The position numbers were made by a program, and so were the translations under genes. 41,826 nucleotides of DNA, taken from the IMG/VR virus record IMGVR_UViG_3300033145_000579, positions 1-41,826 of that record, one strand, 5' to 3'. Shown here one piece after another: positions 1 through 9,600 of this stretch. The number at the start of each line of letters is the position of its first letter. The stretch's first letter is position 1. Below the pieces are notes generated by a model. That model searched no databases. It was given only the letters and a program-made list of their open reading frames with translations, and had not been told where the DNA came from. Source of the stretch: a virus.

Positions 1-44
1 TTTTCTTTTTCTTTTTCTTTTTCTTTTTCTTTTTCTTTTTCTTT
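1..44. repeat. TTTTTC hexamer tract at the contig start
   Basis: The first 44 bases are uninterrupted TTTTTC units, the same as at the other end of the window. On the minus strand they encode the Lys-Glu linker of the replication protein. Assemblers often break circular or permuted genomes at such tracts, so this is probably the closing overlap and not a biological terminus. Confidence 0.85.
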
Positions 45-407
45 TGGTACGTACCTTGGGGTGTCCTCATTATTATTTTGGGACGACCCTAATTTAGCAT
101 CATTAAGCCTATTTCTTAATTTCTCAAAGTTCCTAAACACGTAATGGTGTTGGGTTTGTGTAAAACCAGAAAAAACAGCCATTATCTTTTCAATATCTAG
201 GGTAAGCTCTTTTTCAGAACCAGCATAAGCCGTTTTAGAAATTAGGTATTTGACGTTTTTTGGTATTTTATTGTAAGTTCTGCCTGCTAAATACAATAGT
301 TTAATGTATAAGAGTTGTTGCCTTTCGCTAAGATCAAACAAAAATCTATCATCACCATCAAAAAGATCTAAGTAAAGCTTAACGAATATAATGTTTTTAT
401 ATGGCAT
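1..407 (-). CDS. Phage replication initiation protein, N-terminal part (gene crosses the contig ends)
   Basis: The frame opens at ATG 407 after a good AAGGGAG site and runs off the window start with no stop. Its first ~110 residues resemble the N-terminal domain of phage replisome organiser proteins: a helical segment beginning MPYKNIIFVKLYLDLFDG, followed by LLYIKLLYLAGRTYNKIP. From about residue 120 it becomes a Lys-Glu dipeptide repeat encoded by AAAGAA hexamers. If the contig is circular, it continues in the same frame at 41826 down to 41436, giving about 265 residues. Family knowledge: such proteins bind the phage origin and recruit the helicase or its loader. It lies directly downstream of SSB, ERF and the exonuclease, so it belongs to the early replication operon. 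The number of repeat units at the junction is unknown. Confidence 0.75.
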   Translation of the reverse strand, partial: MPYKNIIFVKLYLDLFDGDDRFLFDLSERQQLLYIKLLYLAGRTYNKIPKNVKYLISKTAYAGSEKELTLDIEKIMAVFSGFTQTQHHYVFRNFEKLRNRLNDAKLGSSQNNNEDTPRYVPKEKEKEKEKEKEKE

Positions 408-417
408 AATCTCTCCC

Positions 418-852
418 TTAAAACGGTACGTCGGTGTCTTCGTCTTCAATACCTGCTGTTGGACGACCTTCTTCTACTTCTTGGCTATATTGTTCTTGGT
501 CGTTATTATCTGACTTAGGTTTTTGTGACAAAAATTGAACATTAGTAGCCGTCACACCTGTTTTGTCACGCTTATTACCTTCATCATCTTCCCAACTCTC
601 TTGCTTAATCTGGCCTATAACAATAAGAGGACTACCCTTAGTGAGATACTTACACACGGTTTCTGCCAACTTACTCCAAGCAGTCACTTTTATAAAAGAA
701 CATTCCTCTTTCTTCTCTTTTTTGTCTGTATAGTAAGTCCTGTTTACTGCAACAGTAAAACTTGTAACAGACGTGCCACCTTTAGTTTCCCTTAATTCGG
801 GATCCCTAACCATATTCCCTGCGATAGTAACCTGATTTAGTTCAACTCCCAT
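418..852 (-). CDS. ssb: Single-stranded DNA-binding protein
   Basis: A 144-residue protein of the bacterial/phage SSB family. Residues 1-110 form an OB fold that opens with MGVELNQVTIAGNMVRDPEL and contains the conserved stretch CSFIKVTAWSKLAETVCKYL. A low-complexity linker follows. The protein ends in the acidic tip DTDVPF, the motif that SSBs use to recruit replication and recombination partners. It coats single-stranded DNA during replication and annealing. It sits between the ERF annealing protein (3-base gap) and the replication protein, in one operon. The length is slightly short for a bacterial SSB and normal for phages. The start follows an AGGGAG about 10 bases upstream. Confidence 0.95.
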   Translation of the reverse strand: MGVELNQVTIAGNMVRDPELRETKGGTSVTSFTVAVNRTYYTDKKEKKEECSFIKVTAWSKLAETVCKYLTKGSPLIVIGQIKQESWEDDEGNKRDKTGVTATNVQFLSQKPKSDNNDQEQYSQEVEEGRPTAGIEDEDTDVPF

Positions 853-855
853 AAC

Positions 856-1569
856 CTATTCACTCCCTTCTGGTGTTTCTAATACCTTTTTGGCTGCTTT
901 GTAATCGTTACGCAACCACACCTGTATATCTTCTGGTAATAAGCTTATCTCACCTGAAAACTCTGCTGCCATAGCGCACATCTCTATTGTGTTTTTAGCA
1001 TTATGAAACTCACCAGAGATATTACAAGCTGCTTTTTCTAACATACTCTTACTATTTGGATCTGGCTTTCTACCCTTAGGTGGTTCTACCTTTTTTACTG
1101 GTTCGGTCTTTTTTTGGGTTGTCTTCGGTGGCGCTTTCTTTAAAACCTTAGGTTTCTCGTCACCGCTATTATCCATAGTGTCAGCGTCCTTTGTATCATC
1201 AATACAGAACATTCCATTCAACCCATACTTACGAGCGTAGCTTGAAGCTGCGCCGGTTATTTGAGATTCGTCCATACCCTTCTTTGCTAAAGGCTCACGG
1301 GCATATCCATTTGTTTCTAAGCAATCACCTATAAAATCTGCAAGTTTAACCGTCGCTTTAACATAATGACGTTCTCCAATAAAAACCATTTCATCTGTTA
1401 TCGCTAAAGTTAGTTCATATTTGCCTAATAGTGGCTTGACTGCTGTGAGAATATCTTCGCAAGATCTATAGTTAAAGTTTGCGAAAGTGTTCCTCTGCCC
1501 TTTTGGAGCGTGTAGTTCAAGTTGTATTGCTCCTAGCTTTCCAGTTATTGATAATGCTTCCTTTTCCAT
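856..1569 (-). CDS. erf: ERF-family single-strand annealing recombinase
   Basis: About 237 residues. The N-terminal two thirds match the ERF superfamily: an NFNYRSCEDILTAVKPLL segment, then TGAASSYARKYGLNGMFCID, the Gly-Ala...YA+KY.L signature near the end of the core. The C-terminal third is a Lys/Pro-rich linker and a small helical tail, probably for partner binding. The protein anneals complementary single strands in phage recombination and genome circularisation. I prefer ATG 1569, which has an AAAGGA site at good spacing. A longer start at 1596 overlaps the exonuclease stop and has no visible ribosome site. The exonuclease and SSB neighbours complete a classical recombination module. Confidence 0.9.
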   Translation of the reverse strand: MEKEALSITGKLGAIQLELHAPKGQRNTFANFNYRSCEDILTAVKPLLGKYELTLAITDEMVFIGERHYVKATVKLADFIGDCLETNGYAREPLAKKGMDESQITGAASSYARKYGLNGMFCIDDTKDADTMDNSGDEKPKVLKKAPPKTTQKKTEPVKKVEPPKGRKPDPNSKSMLEKAACNISGEFHNAKNTIEMCAMAAEFSGEISLLPEDIQVWLRNDYKAAKKVLETPEGSE

Positions 1570-1589
1570 AGTTTCGTCCTTTGTCTTTT

Positions 1590-2309
1590 TTACCATTTAT
1601 TTATAACTTTATTTAGTCTATAAATCTCCAAACAATGCAATAACCTTTGCCAATGCAGATCAAGAAAAGGAACCTTTTTATCATCAAAGCCCTCACTCTC
1701 GTCCCTACCAATACGAAGGATCCTTACATCATCTACCTTGTGACCATTCTCTTTTAACAACTCAGCATATCCTACAACCTGCGTAAATTGCTCTGGGTAG
1801 ATTCCCTTACAAGTCTTAAGATCTATAAGAGTGTAGTTACCATTAAGCTTGCAATAAATATCACAACAGCCCCCGTAACGGTGCATTTCTGAAACAAGCT
1901 TCATTTCACTTGCTATGTACTCAATCTGCTGTGCCTTTTCCCACGTATAGAATTTAAGCACGGAGTTTGTAGCAAGATCAATTTGGTTTGGAGTATAGTC
2001 GTTAAAGTCTGGTTCGACTTTAGTTTTTGTTATCTTAGACTGAACGTGGCACTCGACTATATAGTGAGCCAACGTTCCTATGCTTGCCATTTCATCAACA
2101 TAGGATTTTACGCTAATACCTTCTAACCCAAGGTTATTAGCCCACTTTACAAGAGCAGGCTTATTCAATATGCCTGTAAGAGTTGTCACGCCCGGCACTA
2201 TCGTATTATCTGCTAAACGATAACGTGTGTGCGCTTTTGCTTTATTCGCAACTCTTTTCTCCCCTTCCGTCTTTGATACTTTCCTCGCAGCCTTCAATGG
2301 CTTTACCAT
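1590..2309 (-). CDS. PD-(D/E)XK exonuclease of the recombination module
   Basis: About 239 residues, resembling RecB/Cas4-like phage exonucleases. Visible signatures are GTLAHYIVE (the conserved His region), then YGGCCDIYCKLNGNYTLIDLK, which carries the active-site D...D-x-K arrangement, and QVVGYAELL, the QxxxY-type helix. It probably resects double-stranded ends to make substrate for the ERF protein encoded next, overlapping its upstream start by a few bases. ATG 2309 is chosen because AAAGGGGGG lies just before it. A TTG at 2342 would add 11 residues but overlaps the terminator. The assignment is from motifs only. Confidence 0.85.
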   Translation of the reverse strand: MVKPLKAARKVSKTEGEKRVANKAKAHTRYRLADNTIVPGVTTLTGILNKPALVKWANNLGLEGISVKSYVDEMASIGTLAHYIVECHVQSKITKTKVEPDFNDYTPNQIDLATNSVLKFYTWEKAQQIEYIASEMKLVSEMHRYGGCCDIYCKLNGNYTLIDLKTCKGIYPEQFTQVVGYAELLKENGHKVDDVRILRIGRDESEGFDDKKVPFLDLHWQRLLHCLEIYRLNKVINKW

Positions 2310-2452
2310 TTCGCCCCCCTTTGTAACAGTAGGAGCAAACAAAAAGACCCTACGCTATTGCATAAGGTCTTCGACGTCGGCTTGGGAAAACCGTGTCCAC
2401 TCCTACCATTTATTGTTGTTATTGTTATTGCTCCCACAACACGTCTATACAT
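2303..2452 (-). CDS. Possible 49-residue leader ORF before the exonuclease
   Basis: An ATG-initiated frame with a weak GGAG 10 bases upstream. It encodes a small basic peptide and stops at TAA inside the exonuclease start region, so it could couple translation to that gene. However, it reads straight through the terminator hairpin at 2344-2371, and its composition is not convincing. I list it because the interval otherwise holds only the terminator; non-coding leader is the more likely reading. Confidence 0.2.
   Translation of the reverse strand: MYRRVVGAITITTINGRSGHGFPKPTSKTLCNSVGSFCLLLLLQRGAKW
2335..2371 (-). terminator. Intrinsic terminator between the RHH gene and the recombination operon
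   Basis: On the minus strand AAGACCTTATGC pairs fully (two G-T wobbles) with GCGTAGGGTCTT around an AATA loop (2344-2371). It is followed by a run reading TTTGTTTG after the stem's own terminal TT. This is a 12-bp stem with a U-rich tail. It would partly stop transcription from the early promoter after the regulator gene, leaving read-through or antitermination to supply exonuclease, ERF and SSB. Confidence 0.75.
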
Positions 2453-2481
2453 TTGTTTTTTGCTCCTTGTTTTGAAGTCCG

Positions 2482-2667
2482 TTAAGTAATCTTTCGTCCG
2501 TCAAATATTTTATTTCTTACGTACTCTGATGCGTCTTTACTCTTATTGATTCTAACTTTCAAGTTTAAATATTTAAGTTCTTTTACCGTCAGACGAATAG
2601 AAAGTTTATAACTTTTTGGATTTTTTATCGTCGAGCCGAACGGTCTACCACGTTTTTTCTTTAACAT
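2482..2667 (-). CDS. Small ribbon-helix-helix (CopG/Arc-like) regulator
   Basis: A 61-residue basic protein. It has a KKRGRPFGS arm resembling an AT-hook, then a beta strand YKLSIRLT and helices LTVKELKYLNLKVRINK and SKDASEYVRNKIF, the layout of ribbon-helix-helix DNA-binding proteins. It is the first gene after the strong promoter at 2697-2725. AT-rich, partly symmetric sequence (two copies of TTATAA) lies between promoter and start, so autorepression is plausible. A terminator separates it from the recombination genes. The fold is inferred from pattern, and no operator is proven. Confidence 0.7.
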   Translation of the reverse strand: MLKKKRGRPFGSTIKNPKSYKLSIRLTVKELKYLNLKVRINKSKDASEYVRNKIFDGRKIT

Positions 2668-2696
2668 TATAAATTACCTCACCTTTGTTATAAATG

Positions 2697-2725
2697 ATTG
2701 TATGCCTGTCAGCAAAATTTGTCAA
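2697..2725 (-). promoter_or_regulatory. Strong sigma-70 promoter for the early operon
   Basis: The minus strand reads TTGACA (2725-2720), a 17-base spacer and TACAAT (2702-2697). This is a perfect -35, a one-mismatch -10 and ideal spacing. The expected start is near 2690, giving a short leader before the regulator ATG at 2667. Confidence 0.85.
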
Positions 2726-2737
2726 GCATTAAATTAA

Positions 2738-2869
2738 TTAATATTGTCCGTAAATATTTTCAGGATCTGCTTGGTGGGTTTTTTCGGAGTAAAAGAAGGC
2801 TCCGTAGATACCCCAAAAGATACCTACGATAGCCAACGTGATTATTATTGCGTCCTTGAATCTTTTCAT
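2738..2869 (-). CDS. 43-residue single-span membrane protein
   Basis: The start overlaps the preceding stop as TAATG, a sign of translational coupling. The protein begins MKRFKDA and continues with the hydrophobic span IIITLAIVGIFWGIYGAFFY (residues 8-27) and a short polar tail. No family recognised. Its size and topology fit a small holin, spanin component or other envelope-acting peptide. It is the last gene before the early promoter, in a set of four tiny genes after the giant internal protein. Confidence 0.65.
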   Translation of the reverse strand: MKRFKDAIIITLAIVGIFWGIYGAFFYSEKTHQADPENIYGQY

Positions 2870-3105
2870 TAAGTAGCGTCGTCCAATTCTTGAAGGATCC
2901 CTTTAGCCCTAACAACAGAAAGATAAGCTATATCCGGATTCCCTTTTCGATTCCTTAGTAAAGGCAAGGAAATTTCTAGCTCCTTTTCAGCTTCTTTTAA
3001 AAGCCCCTCTGCTTTCAACCATAGTTCATCAATACGCTTTATTTTCTTGTCGTCTTTGCAAGTCTTGGCTAGACCAACAATCTCTTTTATTAAATGACCT
3101 ATCAT
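2869..3105 (-). CDS. Small helical protein, function unknown (78 aa)
   Basis: Starts at ATG 3105 after TAAGGGGG. Almost entirely charged helix with heptad-like Leu/Ile spacing (IDELWLKAEGLLKEAEKEL), and no membrane span or Cys/His motif. Translationally coupled to the 43-residue membrane protein downstream. It may partner one of the neighbouring membrane proteins. No family recognised. Confidence 0.65.
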   Translation of the reverse strand: MIGHLIKEIVGLAKTCKDDKKIKRIDELWLKAEGLLKEAEKELEISLPLLRNRKGNPDIAYLSVVRAKGILQELDDAT

Positions 3106-3114
3106 AAAGCCCCC

Positions 3115-3267
3115 TTACCACTTCGTGAAAAATTTAAACCCTTTATACTTTCTACCAGAAGGCGTCTTAAATTCTCCAAAAGATAAGTGTTTTTTAACTT
3201 TGGCTATCGTACCTACGGCTTGCCCTACCGTCCCTAAATTATAAGCGAGGTACATAGCCTTTCTCAT
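3115..3267 (-). CDS. 50-residue basic protein, function unknown
   Basis: The ATG overlaps the stop of the preceding membrane protein as ATGA, so translation is coupled. The product is short and strongly basic, with a partly hydrophobic N-terminus (MRKAMYLAYNLGTVGQAVGT) and a Lys/Phe-rich C-terminus (KYKGFKFFTKW). No family recognised. Evidence for coding is the overlap and the fit between neighbouring genes. Confidence 0.55.
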   Translation of the reverse strand: MRKAMYLAYNLGTVGQAVGTIAKVKKHLSFGEFKTPSGRKYKGFKFFTKW

Positions 3268-3650
3268 TTTTTTAGTTTAAGCATCTCCTCTGCTGATGTA
3301 TTAACTTTAACGCTCGCCTTTGCCACCTTGATTAACTGTGACTTAACGACAGTCATAAGCTTTTTATCCGTAACATCAACCTTGCCACCATCTACAATAT
3401 ACTTCAAGGCTGAATCAAGATACGTTAAAGCAACAACCTGTGTTGAGTCTGGTATAGCCTTCTCTGCGAGTTCTGCTGCTGCAAAGACCGGTGCGCCAAA
3501 CTTTGCTAACCATTCATCATCTTTCTTGGTTTTTGTTGCTCTTACAATAGCCCTTGTAATAACCACAACAGCCCCCAAAACGACCCCTGCGCCCAATGGT
3601 GTCTTGGCAAACGCCAATAATCCAATAAGCATATTCATTATCATATCCAT
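3264..3650 (-). CDS. Membrane protein, possible holin (128 aa)
   Basis: Residues 4-16 (IMNMLIGLLAFAK) and 19-37 (LGAGVVLGAVVVITRAIVR) are hydrophobic, separated by a short turn and followed by a charged helical domain. Two closely spaced N-terminal spans with a soluble tail suit a class II holin or small pore, but no signature confirms it. It begins one base before the giant internal protein's stop region ends and is coupled to the 50-residue ORF downstream. Nearby lysis candidates are the 85-residue protein at 18808 and the amidase at 33215. Confidence 0.7.
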   Translation of the reverse strand: MDMIMNMLIGLLAFAKTPLGAGVVLGAVVVITRAIVRATKTKKDDEWLAKFGAPVFAAAELAEKAIPDSTQVVALTYLDSALKYIVDGGKVDVTDKKLMTVVKSQLIKVAKASVKVNTSAEEMLKLKK

Positions 3651-6600
3651 TTACTCCCCCTTCGGTTTTGGGCGTTTTTGCCCGTATAGTCTTTCAAAAT
3701 AATCTAAGCTAAACTTAACCCATTCTTGTAATTGCACCTGTTCTTCTTTGGTTCTGGCATATCTTTGACGCTTTTGGTACTCTCTTTTAACCTTCCATAT
3801 AGAATAAGAGTAAGATTCTTCCTGATTCCTTGTTATATACCTATATCCAAAGGCGTCAATAATAAGCTGCTCGTGCAACTTAAGCGTAGCATCCCAAAGA
3901 GATTGCTTATCCTTTTCTTCCAATTTATAGGCTTCTGTTACGTCTGGTTCTTCTTCTAATACCTTAAAGAGCCTAAGGCTCTCAGTTATGAAATATTTTG
4001 AAATCTGCATAAGCTTGTTTGCCCCAATCGCATTTGGGTTATAAACCTGCCCTGCGCCAATAGATTTACGGTTTGTGGCAATATCCCAGAAGATTATTCG
4101 ATATAATGGGTGTAATTCCCATTTAGCTACAGATTGTATGCCTTGCAAGCCTCTTGGAAGTGGTTTTGTTGGATCATAATATAGAGCCCGGTATATCTGT
4201 TTTGGGATCTGATTATAAATAAGATTCAAGGCAACGACCATAGTTTTATCCACACCATCTGCGCCTTTTGTCGTTTTGACCCATTTCCAAAATTGAGCGT
4301 TCCTTGCCCTTGTGAAGCCCTTTCTTCTAAACATATAGTCTACCCCTAGTATCAAGAAGATTAGAGCAGCTATGCCCTTAATTACCCTTAATACGTCTGG
4401 TTTTTCAGGTAGTCGGGGAAGTTCTGCGTCACCTTTGCCTATTAACTTGCCACCTGTATAGCCTAAACCGTCAAGTGTCACTTTCATAGAGTCATAGATC
4501 AGTCTAAATATCTGGCGTGGCATAAGGAACCTAAAGGCGTAAACGAAGAATATCAACCCTAAGTTATCTCTAGCTTTAGTAGATATATCTCCATAAGCAC
4601 CGTGCCATTGTGAAGTGTAGTAAGCTGCCCTCTTAGCAGAATAGCCCATATCCTTGTAAGCAATAAAGGTACTCAATCGGATAATTTCATCACCACCCCA
4701 AGTCACGTTTCCTATGGCTTTATAGGCTACTTTGATGATATTTATGCTGTTTTTGATGGTTAAAGGCATATCTAACAAGCCTTCAAGCACCTTTTTGACT
4801 GCCGGATAGTCTGCCATAGTTCTTTTGGCTGCCATACTCACGGCTTCATCTTCACTTTTAGATCCTACTACTGGAATATGCGCTCTTTGGAAGATTCCAA
4901 GCTTATCTCCTTCTCTGAAATCTCCACTAGGCGCATTATTAACTTTAGCTTTTATCCATAGCTGAATGGCTTTCGCAAGATAAAGAGGCGTCTTTACACC
5001 CAAAGCGCCACCAAGTGCTGCTTGTAAGAGATCGTACTTCCAAATAATCATAGGCTTGATAAACTGCCCCATCTTGATTATCCCATAAAACATTTTAATA
5101 AAACCACCTTTTCTAACTAAGGTCGCTTTAAGTTCTACTAAACCATCTTCAAAGACTGGGTGAATTCTGTAATTGTTGTACTCAGGAGCTACGATTCCGT
5201 GCTTAAGTGGGTTCAATATGCTCCAATTTTTAGCCTGTGGGTTCTTTTTCAAGCTACGAGCAGACACAATATAGCCACTTTCTTTGGCATAATCAAATAG
5301 ATCCTTCATTGTCCAACGAAATTGAGCCTCGGATAACATCTGCATAGCAACTTTCACCAAATCAATGTCTTCCGGCTTTAACAATCCATTCTTTAAATAC
5401 TCTCTTAAAGGAGTGATCCCTTTTCTGTGCTTGTATTTGAAAGAAAGCCTACGTGCATTACTTAGCCAAACTCTGCGCTGTGCGTCATCCAACCTAGAAA
5501 TTTTGTTATCAAGCACGGCTTGAACTACGTTTTTATGAGAAACAAACCTTAGATCCCGTATTTGCTCTATTTCAGCATTTACTTTTTCAAGCTTCTGGCG
5601 AAACTTTTCAGCTTGTCTGTTTCTATAAGACTTATTATATGTACTATTTTCATCAGAATACCGGTCAATTTTAGTCTGTAGCTTATCTTTCTTGTCAATG
5701 GCTTCATCTATAACCCTATCCAAGAAGGACGTTTTGTAGATCCCCCTGTCCTTGTTCTGTGTGTCTACATAAGAGAAAAGATTTATAAAAATATCTGCAA
5801 AGCCCTTTATCCTCTGATCTGAACTATCATAAAAACTCTTTTCCTCAACTGCAAAAGTAGCCTTTACTCTGTCCTTAATAGTGAACTGTTTACCCCTTGA
5901 TCTGTTATTTACCTCAATAATGGCTTCATTAACCCTACCAGCAAGCTCTATTGTTGTTTTTCTGAACCTTTCAGCAAGCGTAGGGTCGAACCTTTCTTGA
6001 TAGTTATATTTCCATAACCAATCTAGCGCTTTGTTCCAAGGAGTAAGCAAGGCACGCCTAAACCCAGAGAAGTCGACCCCAGAAGGTAACACTATCGAAC
6101 CCTTTGCTAATCCCTTAATATCCTTGGTTTGTGCGTCAATAATATCATCAACGCTCTGGTTGGTTTCCGGTTCTTCTTCATCACTTGGGGCTGACTCTGT
6201 TACCTCCGGAAGCTCGTCTTCATCAACACCACCCCTAGCTTGAATTGCTGCGTCTATTGTGTCTATCTCCTTTTTAAGATCCTTAACACCGTTCCGCATA
6301 GCTTCTTCTTCTGCTGTCGCTTCTGCAAGAACGACTTCCTGTTCCAAGACCTTCTGCTTGTGGCTGTCTATCCTAGCAGTTAAATAAGAAGTGTCTTTGT
6401 CTGGGTCAGATTCAACAATCTCTCTTTCGTACCCACTTATTTTTGTTTGGCGCTCTGCAATATCTTCTTGTATTCTTCCCAAACGAGCAGAGATCTTATC
6501 AAGTTCGGTATTAGCCTTGCCAAGCTTACTTCTCATAGCCTCTGACTGCCTCACATTCTCCCAGAAGATCAACTCGTCTTTGTCTACTGTTAAAGACTCA

Positions 6601-9600
6601 GAAAGCTCCTCATAAGAAAGCCCTTGCTGTTTATCAAGGTTGATATTGCCTAGTTCATCTTCTGAACCAAGCCAAAGTTCCTTGTTCCACTTGTCTTTCC
6701 TGTTAAGCTTCCCATACATAAAAGCGTCAAGGCTACCCTTTGTAACATAGTTGTATATAGAAACAAGGTCATTTCTGTTGCCCTGTCTTACGCCTCGACC
6801 ATTTCTCTGAGTCAGTTCATCTGGTGTCCAAGGCACGTCAACATTATGAATGGCTACTGTATCGGCCTGTAGATCCATACCCTCACCCATAGACTTAGTT
6901 GTTCCTATAAGAATGGTTATCTTACCATCATTATAGTCGTCCATTATCTTCTGCTTCATCTTAGGAGTGTTGTTTGTTTCTCCGTTGACTATAGCCACCT
7001 TGTTTTCCGGTATGCCCTGCTCTACAAGTAATTTCCTCACCTTTTTGTGATAATTTACATAAACGGTTCTATCTGACATCTTAATAGGTATACCAGACTC
7101 CTTGGCTATAATTTTGGCTTCTATGCTTACCGGCTCTCTGCCCTTGAATAGATCAAGAAACACTAATTGCCCAGAACCCTTAGTTTGCTTATGCGTAGTC
7201 ATTACAGTATTAACCAAATAAGCTATTTTACTATTAGGGCTTTTCCAATTCTGATATTTGGATCCATTCCATACGTCAGCACCAACAGCATTTTGCCTGC
7301 TCTGAGTAGTAAGCGCTAAAAGAGATAGCCCTTGGTCTTGTGCTGCTTTCGGGTTCTCTTTGATAAAATTCATTTCTGCAACTATTTTAGCGCCTATCTT
7401 CATTTGCTCTTTAGATATTGGAACCTCGACTACGTTATACTTTGCGTCCGGTCTTTCTATCTCTGCCATATCTTCAAAGCGCCTAAAGTCTACGTACTTC
7501 TTAAATATCTCACGCAAGGCTTTAAGGTTCTTATAGCCAGAAATCATTTTCTTTGTGGTCATCATGCCCGTAACGTCTGGTATTCCTACATCTTGAACAA
7601 TGGTGAACTGATCAACAAAATCTCCTGCGTTCATAATGCCACGATTTGTCCATTCCTCAGGAGCAAGATATCTAATCATAGCATATATCTCAATCGGGTT
7701 ATTTGGCGTAGGCGTAGCTGTTAAGAAATGAATATTGCCTTTATCGCTATCCCTCATAACTCTAGTCTTATACCAAAGGTCTGCTGCTCTCTCTGAGTTG
7801 TTTTGTGTAACGATACTTTGCTCTGTACTCCAACTGCCCCAGTCAACATATACGTTCTTATAGTTGTGCGCTTCGTCAACTATCAACATATCTATATTCA
7901 GATCTTCAAAGAAAACGGTATTTGTTTTCTTCATCTGCTGCAACCCTGCAAGCTTCTCTTTCATCTTAACAAGATCTTCCTGCAGCCTTTTTTCAGTTCT
8001 CTTTTTACCCCTGCTTGATTTGCCCTCATTTAAAAGGCGTATGCGCTGCTCAAAGGCATCAATGTCTTCTTGCAGATATTTGTCTGCTCCCTTTATTGGG
8101 ATAGTCTTTAACCTGTCTGTAGAAATAAGAACAAAGTCAAAATCGTTCATAGCTACTTGTTGAAGCATCTTATAAGCGTTGTTTTGAGAAAGGTTTTCAA
8201 GCGATAGTATTTTTGCAGAAGGGAACAGATCTTGTATTTCGCCTGCCCACTTTCTTATGACCTTGGCAGGGACTAATAGCATTTTGCGTTTAGCTGTATT
8301 GTTCTGGACTGACAACTGTGCTAATAGAATAGCTGCCATTGTTTTGCCACCACCAACCCCGTGAGCATTTATAGTGCTACGCATATCAGTTGCTTGCGCT
8401 ACCCACTCCCATTGATGGCTTTTTACTTTTAAGGGTGAACCCTTAAAGGTCTTGGAAATACCAGTTATATCTTGTGGTGTTGCATCTGGCTCTCTGCGCC
8501 TATAAGAGTTATAACTTCGGTTATATTGATCTACTGCAATATCAGTAACGCTACTGTCAGCTTGGTTCTTGAACCAGTTCTCGAAATGCTTTCTGACTCT
8601 TTGTAGTTCTGCTGTCTTCTCTGGACTATAGACCTTTACTGCGTCACGTCCATAACCAATCGTGTCTGTTTCCTTAACGTGATTCAAGTATTTCTCAATA
8701 GATCCTTTTGGTGAGTTGTTATTTATGTTCAACTCAGAACTTCCACTCCAACTAGATCCATCTTTTATTTCCCACTCCAAAACTCCATTTAAAGGATTGA
8801 TAACTCTTTTAAGGCTACCACCAATCCCTGCAAATTCTAACCAAGCATTGAGCGTTTCTTCTGGAACCCATAAATAGATAGGGTCTGCGTCCAAGCTGTC
8901 TTTTGTAGCTTTCTCTGGCATTACAGCTTTTAGTTTTTCTGCTTGTTTGTCAAGATTCTGTTCAAAAGCTTTCTCTAGTTTAGGTATTAAATCCCCATAA
9001 AGATACTCTGCGTCAGGAACAATATTATCTCCGTCAATATTCCAACCTTCTTTCTCGACGAGTTCACGCTCTACAGCTTCAACGTCTTTCTCCATCAACT
9101 TCGCTATCTCAGTAGTGCTGTAGGAGTTAGTCGTTTCCTTTACATAACGTACTGCGTCTTGTAGATCCCCAGATTTAAATGGCGCTATCTCTCTAGTCCC
9201 AATATCTAATTTATCTTTTGTTAATATGTCTACAAGCTCACCATCTGGGCTCATAATCCCTGCAAGCTTGAAAAATCTTGGGTCGTCTTTAAGCTTACCT
9301 ACGGTTACATCATAACCTATAGGCTTACCGTACTTTTTGCTATATGCCTTGGCTATTTTCTTAATATCAGACTGTAGTTTTTTATCAATAGCGTGACTCT
9401 CTTTAACAATACGAGTAAACTGTTCAGCTTTGTCCATAAGATCTATTGCTACAGCTAGCTTCTCTTTTACTAGACCCTTTGTGGCTACCTTTGTCCCACT
9501 CTTAAGAATAGCACGGTTGCCATCAGCCGAAGCATGACCGGCCATTAAAAGTTCTCCGTCTTTATCTATCCCAACGAAAGAACCGAAAACAACGTCTTGG

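Noticed and set aside
1-44. True direct terminal repeats of a linear genome
   Set aside because: The tract is a simple hexamer inside a gene that continues in frame across the ends. An assembly break at low complexity explains it better.
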